Counted from the stretch's first letter, positions 1 through 7,191 are shown. The stretch: DNA of 9,824 nucleotides from Candidatus Rifleibacteriota bacterium (GCA_028691595.1 JAQUZA010000095.1:1-9824), one strand, 5' to 3'. Made by a program: numbers and translations. The notes: a model not told the origin generated them from the letters alone.

Positions 1-864
1 ACGCCATTTAAGCCCAATAAAGCGCATGAAGCATGGTGGGCGGTCGAACCAGTTGCAAGGCAGCGATGGAATCACCAGGACGCGCTGTTCGCGAACCGCT
101 CTAACCTTTTTCCAGGCCGGGTCTTTGCCGACGTTGGCAACAAATGCCCGGTCGAGGGCGATAATGACATCAGGGTCGGCGGCAGCAACCTGCTCGATGG
201 TAACCTTTTCCATGCCGGCGTGAGTGGTGGTTTTGCCGCGAAAAACGTTTACATCACCGGCCAGTTTAAGAAGATGCGCGTGCAGGGAATCATCATATTC
301 AGTGGCCAGGCCCTCGGGGCCCTCGGCATAATAAACCCGCGGGCGATCTTTGACCGGAACCATGCTTACCAGAGTTTCAACTTCACTCAGAGTTTGCCGG
401 CAGTATGAAGCAAGGGTGTCGGTGCGTTCGCTCATGTTCAGCAGGCGGCCAAGAAAGTCGTAGGCATCGGGGTAATCGGGCAGATTGGCAAGATCGCCCA
501 TGGTTACATACACAAACGGGATGTTGAGGGCATTAAGGGCATCTTCTGATTTTTTATGAAAAGGTTTGGCGGTTTCTGCCCAGACGACGACCAGATCGGG
601 TCTGGCTCTTTCTAGGCCTGCCGTATCTGGCAGCATGCCAATTACCGGAAGCCCGGCAAGGCATGAAGGCAGAAACTTCAGGCTCATGTCTGACAGGGGT
701 TGCAACAAGCCGGGCAGCATTTCGGGGGCAATCGAACAAAGGGCCGTAAAGCCATAATATGAGGCAGAGTAGATGGTTTTTATCTTTGCGGGAATGGTCG
801 TTTGTCGGCCTGCCATATCGATAATCTCACGGCCGGCTGGTCTGCTCAGGTCATTGGGCTGCAT
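1..864 (-). CDS. Fe3+/cobalamin-class ABC transporter substrate-binding protein (partial, 3' end cut by window edge)
   Basis: The reverse strand reads open from ATG at 864 to the window edge: 288 codons with no stop. The protein resembles the Peripla_BP_2 (TroA/BtuF-like) family, which captures ferric siderophores, haem or cobalamin for an ABC importer. Family signs are an N-terminal 'IIDMAGRQTTIP' (residues 14-25), 'YYAEGPEGLATE' (178-189), 'VTIEQVAAADPDVII' (221-235) and 'NWFDRPP' (271-277) near the C-terminus. The start is supported by a perfect AGGAGG seven bases upstream (872-877). No upstream in-frame ATG exists before the tRNA. The N-terminus 'MQPNDLSRPAGRE' has no hydrophobic signal peptide or lipobox, which is unusual for a secreted binding protein. 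Only a short C-terminal stretch, perhaps 20-40 residues, should be missing. The rest of a transporter operon may lie beyond the left edge. The family call is fairly secure; the ligand is not. Confidence 0.85.
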   Translation of the reverse strand, partial: MQPNDLSRPAGREIIDMAGRQTTIPAKIKTIYSASYYGFTALCSIAPEMLPGLLQPLSDMSLKFLPSCLAGLPVIGMLPDTAGLERARPDLVVVWAETAKPFHKKSEDALNALNIPFVYVTMGDLANLPDYPDAYDFLGRLLNMSERTDTLASYCRQTLSEVETLVSMVPVKDRPRVYYAEGPEGLATEYDDSLHAHLLKLAGDVNVFRGKTTTHAGMEKVTIEQVAAADPDVIIALDRAFVANVGKDPAWKKVRAVREQRVLVIPSLPCNWFDRPPCFMRFIGLKWR

Positions 865-871
865 CTTTTTT

Positions 872-877
872 CCTCCT
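872..877 (-). promoter_or_regulatory. Shine-Dalgarno site of the binding-protein gene
   Basis: On the reverse strand AGGAGG lies seven bases before the ATG at 864. It fixes this ATG as the start and so supports the absence of a signal peptide in the product. Confidence 0.8.
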
Positions 878-944
878 GACTGGCTGGTGCTCAAAAAACG
901 ATGCCAGGTTGCGCGCTGAATACAGCGGGGCTAAAAAGAAAAAT

Positions 945-1030
945 CGGAGAGAGTGGGATTTGAACCCACGGAAGGCAAAGCCCTCAACGGTTTTCGAGAC
1001 CGCCCCGTTCGACCGCTCCGGCATCTCTCC
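945..1030 (-). tRNA. tRNA-Ser (anticodon CGA)
   Basis: An 86-base serine tRNA reads UCG codons. The 7-bp acceptor stem pairs GGAGAGA (1024-1030) with TCTCTCC (946-952), with discriminator G at 945. The anticodon loop CTCGAAA carries CGA at 994-996 and is closed by a five-pair stem. A long variable arm with an AGGGC/GCCTT stem marks it as class II. The T arm contains GTGGGTTCAAATCCCAC. No CCA is encoded; the 3' end continues into ATTTTTCTTTTT, so CCA must be added enzymatically. The 5' part closely resembles the E. coli tRNA-Ser(CGA) as I remember it. It lies 80 bases upstream of the binding-protein gene on the same strand. Confidence 0.97.
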
Positions 1031-1041
1031 TGATACTTCTC

Positions 1042-1070
1042 TTTTTACCTGAGAATGCAAATCTTTGCAA
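1042..1070 (-). promoter_or_regulatory. Candidate promoter of the tRNA-Ser gene
   Basis: On the reverse strand TTGCAA (1065-1070) is followed after 17 bases by TAAAAA (1042-1047), each matching four of six consensus bases. It ends 11 bases before the tRNA, which would leave a very short leader. The assignment is by eye and tentative. Confidence 0.35.
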
Positions 1071-1186
1071 GCATTTGCTGCAAAAGCATGCAATGGTGAG
1101 AGATTCTAGTGGCAAGCACATTCAACCCGGTTCAATTGCAGATCTAAGAAGTTTTAGTGTGTTGGCAGCATTTAAGCGAAGGCTGC

Positions 1187-1218
1187 TTGACAAGAGAATT
1201 TTAAAAAGCTAGTATAAA
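1187..1218 (+). promoter_or_regulatory. Sigma-70-type promoter of the DUF1538 / P-II-like operon
   Basis: A perfect -35 box TTGACA (1187-1192) is followed after exactly 17 bases by TAGTAT (1210-1215), four of six -10 matches. An overlapping TATAAA (1213-1218) sits at a 20-base spacing. Transcription would begin near 1222-1226, giving a leader of about 75-90 bases that includes a T7-G8 homopolymer tract. The rest of the 1031-1297 gap shows no gene that I can support. Confidence 0.6.
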
Positions 1219-1251
1219 GCTTGAATTTAAAGGAATCTGCCGTTACTCCGG

Positions 1252-1266
1252 TTTTTTTGGGGGGGG
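1252..1266 (+). repeat. Homopolymer tract T7-G8 in the operon leader
   Basis: Seven T (1252-1258) run directly into eight G (1259-1266), between the promoter and the first possible start codon of the DUF1538 gene. Such tracts are prone to replication or transcription slippage. Because the tract is upstream of the start, slippage would alter leader length or structure, not the reading frame. Confidence 0.8.
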
Positions 1267-1297
1267 CTGGCAGAGGTCATCCAGCTGAGTTTTCGAT

Positions 1298-3391
1298 GTG
1301 TATGGGGGAGCCATGGCATTGCCAGAACGCATTCATATGCCGTTCCGGGTCGCGCTTGCGATGATCTGGAACTATGTCAAAGTAAAGGTTTCTGAACAGG
1401 TAAAGGCCGTAGCTTTTATCATTTTTTACCTGGTTGCTTTTAAAATTATAGTCCTGAATACCGCTCCCGACAATATTCTGCAGATTTCCGCCGGGGTTGG
1501 GCTGGTAGTCTTCGGGCTGACCTTTTTTCTTGAAGGGCTTTTTCTTGGTCTGATGCCGTTGGGCGAAAGGGTTGGGGTTCAGCTGCCGCAACGATCGACC
1601 ATATATATGATCGTCGTTTTTGGTCTGCTTCTCGGCCTTGGTTCAACGCTCGCCGAGCCGGCAATTTCTGCCCTCAGGCTGGCCGGTATTACTGCCACGC
1701 CCTGGGAAACGCCTTTGTTGTTTCGCATGCTTGAGGTCGAAACTGATAATCTTATTCTGGCCATTGGTGGCGGAGTTGGGGTTGCAGTAGCCTTTGGCAT
1801 GGTGAGATTTTATTTTGGCATTGGCATCAAACCGTTTATCTATACTCTTGTGCCTCTGCTTGTCGGGGTTTCGGCAATGTTTTCGCGCGATGAAAATCTG
1901 GCAAACATTCTCAACCTGGCCTGGGATACGGGCGGAGTAACGACCGGCCCGGTTACTGTACCGCTGGTGCTGGCGCTAGGCATCGGGGTGAGCCGCTCTG
2001 CCAGTCGCCAGGAAAGCACCACCTCAGGGTTTGGTATTATCGCTCTGGCTTCTTTGTTTCCGGTGATGGGTGTTCTTGCACTCGGAGCCTGGCTGAACCC
2101 TTCTACACCCTTGCCTGTAACTGCATCGGTTTTCTTTTCGCAGGAAAATAGAGCCTCTGCCCTCAAGCTGGTTTCTTCGGAGAGAGAATTGCAGAATATA
2201 GCTTTTCAACGTGGCAACGAAGCGGCTCGCCGGGCTTTTTTTGCCAACGAGCTTAACTATGAAACAGCTCTGAAAGATCTTGCTGACCCCGAAAAGCGGC
2301 ATAAGTTTCTCGGCCGGCAGTCTCTTGATGAATGGCTCAGACAACGGGCTTCTTCTTCAGAGCGCGCTCTGGTTGCTATTGAGCTTTCCGGAAAGCCCAA
2401 ATCCGGGAAAATAGAAAAGAATCAGGTTCCAGAACTGCTGAAGAATGAGTCTAAATCAGCTGTTCGTGCTATCGTTCCCCTTGTTCTGCTGTTGCTTTTT
2501 GTGTTGCTGGTAATTCTGCGTGACAAGCCCCGCAAAACCGATGAGGTGGTGCTCGGCATATTGTTTGCCCTTGTTGGTATGGCAATGTTGACGAGTGGCA
2601 TCAGACTGGGTCTGGCACCGCTTGGCGACCAGGTTGGCCGGCCGCTTCCCCAGGTTTTCCGCAGCGAAACGCATGAAGAGGGCCGTATTATTCTTGAACC
2701 ATTTGACCCGGGCACGGTGCTGACAGCCTTTTCGCAGAATGGTGTGCCGGGCAGGTTCTTTTATTTGCGCGACCGGTCAGGGGTGCCTAATCCGGTGCCT
2801 TTTGAGCCTTCGCGCTTCGACCGACAGACACGCCGGTACGAACACATAGTTGAACGCCCGCCACTTTTCGGGCCAGAATTGACAATGGTCGGCATCGCAC
2901 TTGTTTTTCTTTTTGCTTTCGGTATGGGTTACGGGTCAACCGTTGCTGAACCGGCTCTGAGTGCACTCGGAACCACAGTCGAAGAGTTAACGGTCGGCAC
3001 TGTTCAGCGGGTCGGTGTGGTTCGCACGGTTTCTCTGGGTGTCGGAATCGGTTTGCTGGCAGGTGTGGCGAGAATTCTCTACCACATACCAATGATCTGG
3101 CTGCTTGCACCTGCTTATCTTGTGCTTCTGGTTCTCACCTGGTTCAGCGAAGATGATTTTGCCAGCATTGCCTGGGATTCAGGCGGTGTTACGACCGGGC
3201 CGATTACCGTTCCGCTTGTATTGGCGATGGGCCTTGGGGTTGGCGGCGAACTGAAGGTGGTTGACGGTTTTGGCATCGTTGCCATGGCTTCAGTTTTTCC
3301 CATAATGACTATGCTCGTTTACGGTATTATCGTGCAGATGCGGCAACGCCAGATTCTACAGGCCGACGGGGAGGGCAGCCATGAAGAATGA
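1298..3391 (+). CDS. Duplicated DUF1538 family membrane protein (putative permease)
   Basis: This is a 697-residue polytopic membrane protein with two homologous halves. The half-repeats share GST[L/V]AEPA[I/L]SAL (115-126; 546-557), AWD[T/S]GGVTTGP followed by TVPLVLA (208-226; 625-643) and GFGI.A.AS.FP.M (244-257; 657-670), the pattern I associate with DUF1538 (PF07556). Hydrophobic segments cluster at about 38-53, 61-86, 103-113, 151-195 and 244-265, then again from 389 to 680. The halves are separated by a charged, probably soluble linker (about 266-386). The second half also has a soluble insertion (about 450-525). A transporter role is inferred; the substrate is unknown. The GTG at 1298 has no clear ribosome site, so the ATG at 1313 (residue 6), preceded by GGGGGAG, may be the true start. 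The downstream P-II-like gene overlaps it by 11 bases. Confidence 0.88.
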   Translation: MYGGAMALPERIHMPFRVALAMIWNYVKVKVSEQVKAVAFIIFYLVAFKIIVLNTAPDNILQISAGVGLVVFGLTFFLEGLFLGLMPLGERVGVQLPQRSTIYMIVVFGLLLGLGSTLAEPAISALRLAGITATPWETPLLFRMLEVETDNLILAIGGGVGVAVAFGMVRFYFGIGIKPFIYTLVPLLVGVSAMFSRDENLANILNLAWDTGGVTTGPVTVPLVLALGIGVSRSASRQESTTSGFGIIALASLFPVMGVLALGAWLNPSTPLPVTASVFFSQENRASALKLVSSERELQNIAFQRGNEAARRAFFANELNYETALKDLADPEKRHKFLGRQSLDEWLRQRASSSERALVAIELSGKPKSGKIEKNQVPELLKNESKSAVRAIVPLVLLLLFVLLVILRDKPRKTDEVVLGILFALVGMAMLTSGIRLGLAPLGDQVGRPLPQVFRSETHEEGRIILEPFDPGTVLTAFSQNGVPGRFFYLRDRSGVPNPVPFEPSRFDRQTRRYEHIVERPPLFGPELTMVGIALVFLFAFGMGYGSTVAEPALSALGTTVEELTVGTVQRVGVVRTVSLGVGIGLLAGVARILYHIPMIWLLAPAYLVLLVLTWFSEDDFASIAWDSGGVTTGPITVPLVLAMGLGVGGELKVVDGFGIVAMASVFPIMTMLVYGIIVQMRQRQILQADGEGSHEE
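3368..3374 (+). promoter_or_regulatory. Shine-Dalgarno site inside the end of the DUF1538 gene
   Basis: GGGGAGGG-type purine tract six bases before the ATG at 3381 and inside the last codons of the upstream gene. It supports the 11-base overlap and translational coupling of the pair. Confidence 0.7.
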
Positions 3392-4511
3392 GCTTGCAAA
3401 AGAACCCCGTGCCGCGGTGCGCATTACTCTTATGGCACACCAGGGTTTGAACAGCAGAGTAATCGAGTTGTTCAGTTCGCTGGGCATTCATTCTATGGCT
3501 GTCGAAAGCGCCCGCTGCGTTCGCCAGATGATGAAGAACCGTTTCTGGGGCCTGCCCGGTTTGCGGGCTGAATTCAGCGATACGGCAACCGATATTTTTC
3601 GTACCACTATTCCCTCTGAGGCTGCTGAATACGTTCTCTGCAAAATCATCGAAGACCTTGGTCTGCGAACTCCTGGACGTGGTGCCGTTTATGCTCAGAA
3701 TCTGCATGAAATCAGCTGCCGTGAGTTTCCTGAAATCGCGGTTGGCAAAGTTAATGCTGACATGCTGCTCAGTGATCTGTCTCTGATTACCGGCATTCAA
3801 TCAAAGTCTGGAAGCGGTGAAAACCTGTTTCGGGTTGCTCTCAAACTTGGCGCGGGTGTTCCTGTGGTCGGAATCGGTATTGGCAGCGGTATTCGTGATC
3901 GACTCGGGCTTTTGCGTATCACGATTTCGCCCGAAAAAGAGCTGGTATATCTGATGGTGCCGTCGCATGACGCAGATGGTCTGCAAAGCCTGTTGATCGA
4001 AGAGGGGCATCTCAACAGACCGGGGGGCGGCTTTTTATACCAGGCTCCAGTTCGCGCCGGCATGGTTGACCCTCTGATTCGAATCGGCCGCCAGGAACAT
4101 GCCGCCAGCATTGAACAGATTATTGCCGCAATCGATGACCTCAAAAAAAATACCGCCTGGCGCAAGAGGTTTTTCGGTCTGGAGTCAGGTGCGCAAAATT
4201 TGGCGACAGCAGATTTAAGTCACCGTGAAATAAGCTTTTTTTGTCATGACGGCCAGGGTGATAACTTTGTTCGGGCCGCGATGCGGGCCGGTGCCGGCGG
4301 GGCAACCGTATCGAGGGTTCGCGCCCTTCACCTGAAAAGTGAAGAAAAAGAACGAAGTGTTCCCTGTGAACATGGTATTTTCTGCATCTCTGCGGCCATC
4401 GAAAAACAGGTAATGCAGACACTACGTGAAACCGCCGAGGCAAGCCCTGATCAGGAATGGATTCTTCAGTCGATGGCCGCTGCTTCGGTATTTGCACACA
4501 AGCGAAGTTAA
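3381..4511 (+). CDS. Protein of three tandem P-II-like domains, coupled to the DUF1538 gene
   Basis: This soluble 376-residue protein has no signal peptide or membrane segment. Three repeats are visible. Domain 1 (about 12-108) has RITLMAHQGLNSRVIELF and ends in LGLRTPGRGAVY. Domain 2 (about 132-225) has RVALKLGAGVPVVGIG, then IRDRLGLLRITI, and ends in HLNRPGGGFLYQAPV. Domain 3 (about 283-376) has REISFFCHDGQGDNFVRAA, then MRAGAGGATVSRVRALHL, and ends near ASVFA. These match the beta-alpha-beta layout and Gly-rich turns of P-II/GlnB-like signalling proteins, which bind nucleotides or small metabolites and act on transporters as trimers. The start ATG overlaps the end of the DUF1538 gene and has GGGGAGGG six bases upstream, so the two are translationally coupled. 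I infer that it senses a ligand and gates or regulates the DUF1538 protein. The P-II assignment rests on motif resemblance. Confidence 0.8.
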   Translation: MKNELAKEPRAAVRITLMAHQGLNSRVIELFSSLGIHSMAVESARCVRQMMKNRFWGLPGLRAEFSDTATDIFRTTIPSEAAEYVLCKIIEDLGLRTPGRGAVYAQNLHEISCREFPEIAVGKVNADMLLSDLSLITGIQSKSGSGENLFRVALKLGAGVPVVGIGIGSGIRDRLGLLRITISPEKELVYLMVPSHDADGLQSLLIEEGHLNRPGGGFLYQAPVRAGMVDPLIRIGRQEHAASIEQIIAAIDDLKKNTAWRKRFFGLESGAQNLATADLSHREISFFCHDGQGDNFVRAAMRAGAGGATVSRVRALHLKSEEKERSVPCEHGIFCISAAIEKQVMQTLRETAEASPDQEWILQSMAAASVFAHKRS

Positions 4512-4562
4512 AGCCGCAGCAAAATCAGGCGCAGGTCTTTGGCTGGCTATGTCGTTGCGAAA

Positions 4563-5798
4563 TTACCGGTTTGCCATTTCAACGACCCAGTTGCGGAAAT
4601 GCTTTTCAAACTGCGGAACCTGGAGTTTGCAAACATCCTGAAGGGCTTTTTCGAACGTGCTGCCGGTTTTGAGAGAATTGAGTATTAACCTGGGAGCGGT
4701 CATGGTGAAGTTTTGAATGATAAACCGCGCATACAGACCGGCCAGTTGATAAGCCTGGTCGACCCTTGGCCCGCCTTCAAGTTTGCGTATGGCCGCAAAT
4801 TCTTTTTCAAGCTGGTCGAGGGTCATTACCTGCTCAGGGGAGGGTACCTGCGGCTTGAATTCTGTGAAGGTGTCGTCTTTATGTTCGGCAAAAACAGCCA
4901 GGCCCTCATTTAGCCAGGTTGGGCAGCGGCCGGCTCCGGCAATGAATACAATGTTGTGCGTGAATTCATGTAGAACTATGCCCCTGGCCGGCAAACGGCT
5001 GCCAGCTTCAGAAGGCATAAAACTTTCGGTTTTAAGGGTCATGGATTTGCCTCCCTGGGCAAACCCGCCAGCCCATGAAGCTGGTTTTACTGCATCGAAT
5101 TTAATCGGGTCAAGAACAATTATCGAAGTTCTGAATGCCGGGATGCATTCTAGATCACCGGTTATCTGCAGGTAGATTTCTTCGAGCCGCTCGTCGGTGA
5201 GCTCGTTCGGAATATGAATGTATTCACTGCTGACAGGGGTGTAGATGATAAAACGCCTGCCCTGGCGCATGATCATCTGGTTCTCTGCTGCCATGCGGCC
5301 AAGATTGAGGGTTACGCGCTCTCGAAGGTCTCGGGTCTGCTCGGTATCGTCTTCTTCTATCAGTTCGCGTAAGGTTTCCCAGCAGGCGACTTCTTCGGCA
5401 GCCTGCTTTAACCCTGTGTGGCAAAGAGCGAGAGTTTCGAGGGCGGCGGTGTCTTTGGGCCTGAGTTCAAGAGCCTTTTTCAGGCGTGGAATTGCTTCGG
5501 TAAAGCTACGCTTGTCGCCTGCCAGATATTCACCGTGACGAAAGAAAAGATTGTAAGATTCTGGAAACAGCCCTTCAGCCAGAAATAGAAGTGGTCTGTC
5601 TTCTTCAGCAATATCACTGACCGGTTGGCCCTTGAGGACCGGGTCAAGCTTTTGTGCTATTTCTTTTATCTGTTCGGGGCTCAGGCCAAGGGCCGCTTCT
5701 TCGCCAGAAATCTGCATACTTGAAAAGAAGCAGAAGCAGAAAATCAGCAGGGGCAATATCAGCGCCAGATTCAATCTGTGAGCCTGGTTTCTGAACAT
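4563..5798 (-). CDS. Secreted peptidase-MA-like zinc metalloprotease with TPR-like region
   Basis: This 411-residue exported protein starts at the ATG at 5798, because GGAGG (5804-5808) lies five bases upstream; an earlier ATG at 5810 overlaps that site and has no ribosome site itself. Residues 9-27 form a hydrophobic signal peptide without a convincing lipobox. Residues about 98-150 look like a TPR helix pair (SFTEAIPRLKKALELRPKD onward). The C-terminal half has HEFTH (277-281) and, 16 residues later, the third zinc ligand Glu298 in WLNEGLAVF. This is the gluzincin arrangement of the peptidase MA family (PF13485). The zinc ligands and catalytic Glu278 are all present, so it may be an active envelope protease, but no substrate is indicated. 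It is convergent with the P-II-like gene, 51 bases away. It is downstream of, and probably transcribed separately from, the HDOD gene. Confidence 0.85.
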   Translation of the reverse strand: MFRNQAHRLNLALILPLLIFCFCFFSSMQISGEEAALGLSPEQIKEIAQKLDPVLKGQPVSDIAEEDRPLLFLAEGLFPESYNLFFRHGEYLAGDKRSFTEAIPRLKKALELRPKDTAALETLALCHTGLKQAAEEVACWETLRELIEEDDTEQTRDLRERVTLNLGRMAAENQMIMRQGRRFIIYTPVSSEYIHIPNELTDERLEEIYLQITGDLECIPAFRTSIIVLDPIKFDAVKPASWAGGFAQGGKSMTLKTESFMPSEAGSRLPARGIVLHEFTHNIVFIAGAGRCPTWLNEGLAVFAEHKDDTFTEFKPQVPSPEQVMTLDQLEKEFAAIRKLEGGPRVDQAYQLAGLYARFIIQNFTMTAPRLILNSLKTGSTFEKALQDVCKLQVPQFEKHFRNWVVEMANR

Positions 5799-5803
5799 AG
5801 TTT

Positions 5804-5808
5804 CCTCC
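5804..5808 (-). promoter_or_regulatory. Shine-Dalgarno site overlapping a decoy ATG
   Basis: The reverse strand reads ATGGAGGAAACTATG. GGAGG is five bases before the second ATG (5798) and begins inside the first one (5810). This favours the 411-residue form of the peptidase gene over the 415-residue form. Confidence 0.6.
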
Positions 5809-5872
5809 ATTGGTTATCTTACGGCACCGGAAGGCTGAAGAAAAAAAGAGCTCTCAACAACCTTCTCTCGTA

Positions 5873-5902
5873 ATTATAATGATTTCTGCTCTGTTCAGCC
5901 AA
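5873..5902 (-). promoter_or_regulatory. Sigma-70-type promoter of the peptidase gene
   Basis: On the reverse strand TTGGCT (5897-5902) is followed after 18 bases by a perfect TATAAT (5873-5878). It lies between the HDOD stop and the peptidase start, so the peptidase gene probably has its own transcript with a leader of roughly 65-70 bases. Confidence 0.55.
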
Positions 5903-5940
5903 AAATAAAAACCGGTCGGATAGAGTTTTGTCGGCGCACC

Positions 5941-7098
5941 CTAACCCTGTTCAGGGGTAAATGACTTCATGGTTTCGGTGAAGAATGCAAGCAACTCCAT
6001 TCTTGCCTCGTTGTCAGAAATATTGGGAGTTATGGAAAATTCTCTGGCCAGGGGTGAGAAGTCTAGACCGGGGAGCTTGTCGATCGCGGTGTTTAAAAAT
6101 GCATTGGCACAGATAACCGGCCTGACAATCTTGTCGAACTGACTTGAGGCGATGCTGTGATGATCAGAGGCGCAGGTTTTAACGTAGTCTGGAAGTTTCC
6201 ATTCACTGCTGAGGCGTGCGCCAACCTGGCAGTGATCGGTGCCAAAAATGGAGCGTTCAACCTCGATGATGGAGGTTTTTTGCGTCAGGGCTTCATTCAT
6301 GGTTCTGGTGTATTCGTCCTGGTAACAGAACTGCAAAGCGAGCGCCCCGACATCATGAAGCAGCCCGGCAACCCTTATTTTACCAAGAGTCATCAGATCT
6401 TTGGTTTTTCTTTCGGCAAGTTTAACTGCCAGGTGAGCACAACATTCGCCATGCACCAGTTTGTCTTTCTGGTGAGCAAAATATTTGGTGGCCAGACTTT
6501 GAAAAATCAGCTGCACCAGAACCTGGCGAATGCCCTCAAGACCAAGATATGCGAGGGCATTTTCGATATTGTCGACCGGATTGCGGCGCATGTAAAAGGC
6601 AGAATTGGCAACCTGCAGTATGCGGGCAACCAGCAGGGGTTCGTCGATGATTCCCTTCTGAATTTTATCGAATGAGATGTCTGGTTGCTTGAGCAGATCA
6701 AGAATGTTGAGAGCTGATGTTCTGAATGGGGTAACATCGGCAAAATCTTTTATAACCCTGGCAATTACGAGAGAACTCTTGATGCTGGCGACCGCATCTT
6801 CTGTATGACAGAACGCTTCGGTGAAGTCTATGGCGAACGGCACCTGACTGGTATTTTGAAAGACGAGTCGCAGGCTGGTTTTCTCAGAAATCTGTTTCAG
6901 CTGAGGCTCTACGTCTGCAGTCAGACTGCATTCCTGAGGCAGTGTAAAGACGATTCCCTTAAATTTGCGTGAAAGGATGTTCAGAGCGCCAATTGCTTTG
7001 TGCGACCCGTCAATTACCGGGTCGACATTGATGAACTCAACGACATTGAGTCCGCAATCCTTGACGATAAATGGGAATGCTGCAGATGATGTGGTCAT
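5941..7098 (-). CDS. HDOD-domain signalling protein
   Basis: This 385-residue cytoplasmic protein has no signal peptide or membrane segment. Residues about 125-335 match the HDOD domain (PF08668): ILDLLKQPDISFDKI, then LLVARILQVANSAFY (155-169), LLHDVG (246-251), FGTDHCQVGARLSSEWKLP (285-303) and DHH (312-314). Such domains are regulatory relatives of HD-GYP phosphohydrolases and usually act in signal transduction or second-messenger responses. Several residues at HD-type metal-ligand positions are retained (His216, His248-Asp249, His289, His313/314), but the last is Asn332, not Asp, as is common in HDOD proteins. Enzymatic activity is therefore doubtful. Residues 1-120 alternate strand and helix and were not recognised; a degenerate STAS-like domain is one possibility. 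The start has GAGG five bases upstream. The gene is divergent from the ABC operon. Confidence 0.85.
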   Translation of the reverse strand: MTTSSAAFPFIVKDCGLNVVEFINVDPVIDGSHKAIGALNILSRKFKGIVFTLPQECSLTADVEPQLKQISEKTSLRLVFQNTSQVPFAIDFTEAFCHTEDAVASIKSSLVIARVIKDFADVTPFRTSALNILDLLKQPDISFDKIQKGIIDEPLLVARILQVANSAFYMRRNPVDNIENALAYLGLEGIRQVLVQLIFQSLATKYFAHQKDKLVHGECCAHLAVKLAERKTKDLMTLGKIRVAGLLHDVGALALQFCYQDEYTRTMNEALTQKTSIIEVERSIFGTDHCQVGARLSSEWKLPDYVKTCASDHHSIASSQFDKIVRPVICANAFLNTAIDKLPGLDFSPLAREFSITPNISDNEARMELLAFFTETMKSFTPEQG

Positions 7099-7183
7099 TG
7101 AATCCTCGCTGGGTTTATTTGCCCAATTCTACTTCGTCAGCAGAAAAATTTAAAGTCAGTTACTGCTATTTTGTTAAACACAA

Positions 7184-7191
7184 ATTATAAT
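7184..7191. promoter_or_regulatory. Palindromic ATTATAAT, candidate -10 element in both directions
   Basis: In the 167-base gap between the divergent HDOD and ABC genes, ATTATAAT gives TATAAT on the plus strand (7186-7191) and on the minus strand (7184-7189). Neither direction has a convincing -35 hexamer at normal spacing. The element may serve one or both genes, perhaps with an activator. The same nine bases AATTATAAT recur at 5872-5880, where they form the -10 of the peptidase promoter. Confidence 0.35.

Noticed and set aside
914..944. Possible terminator between the tRNA and the binding-protein gene
   Set aside because: A 5-bp hairpin (914-927) exists, but on the transcribed minus strand the T-rich run comes before it, which is the wrong order for an intrinsic terminator.
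851..1093. 80-codon open frame on the minus strand across the tRNA
   Set aside because: It reads through the tRNA-Ser gene and has no family resemblance; it is a chance frame.
1051..1096. Cluster of TTTGCA/TGCAAA words upstream of the tRNA
   Set aside because: The inverted copies are imperfect and short; there is not enough regularity to call an operator or repeat array.
3327..3800. 157-codon open frame on the minus strand opposite the operon
   Set aside because: It overlaps two well-supported plus-strand genes, has no ribosome site or recognisable motif, and is a shadow frame.
4512..4562. Bidirectional terminator between the convergent P-II-like and peptidase genes
   Set aside because: No hairpin with a flanking T or A run was found in these 51 bases.
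5906..5940. Possible intrinsic terminator after the HDOD gene (T-rich tract TTTTTATTTTT on the minus strand)
   Set aside because: The bases before the T tract do not form a stem longer than about three or four pairs.
6157..6675. 172-codon plus-strand frame inside the HDOD gene
   Set aside because: It is antisense to the conserved HDOD motifs and lacks any recognisable domain.
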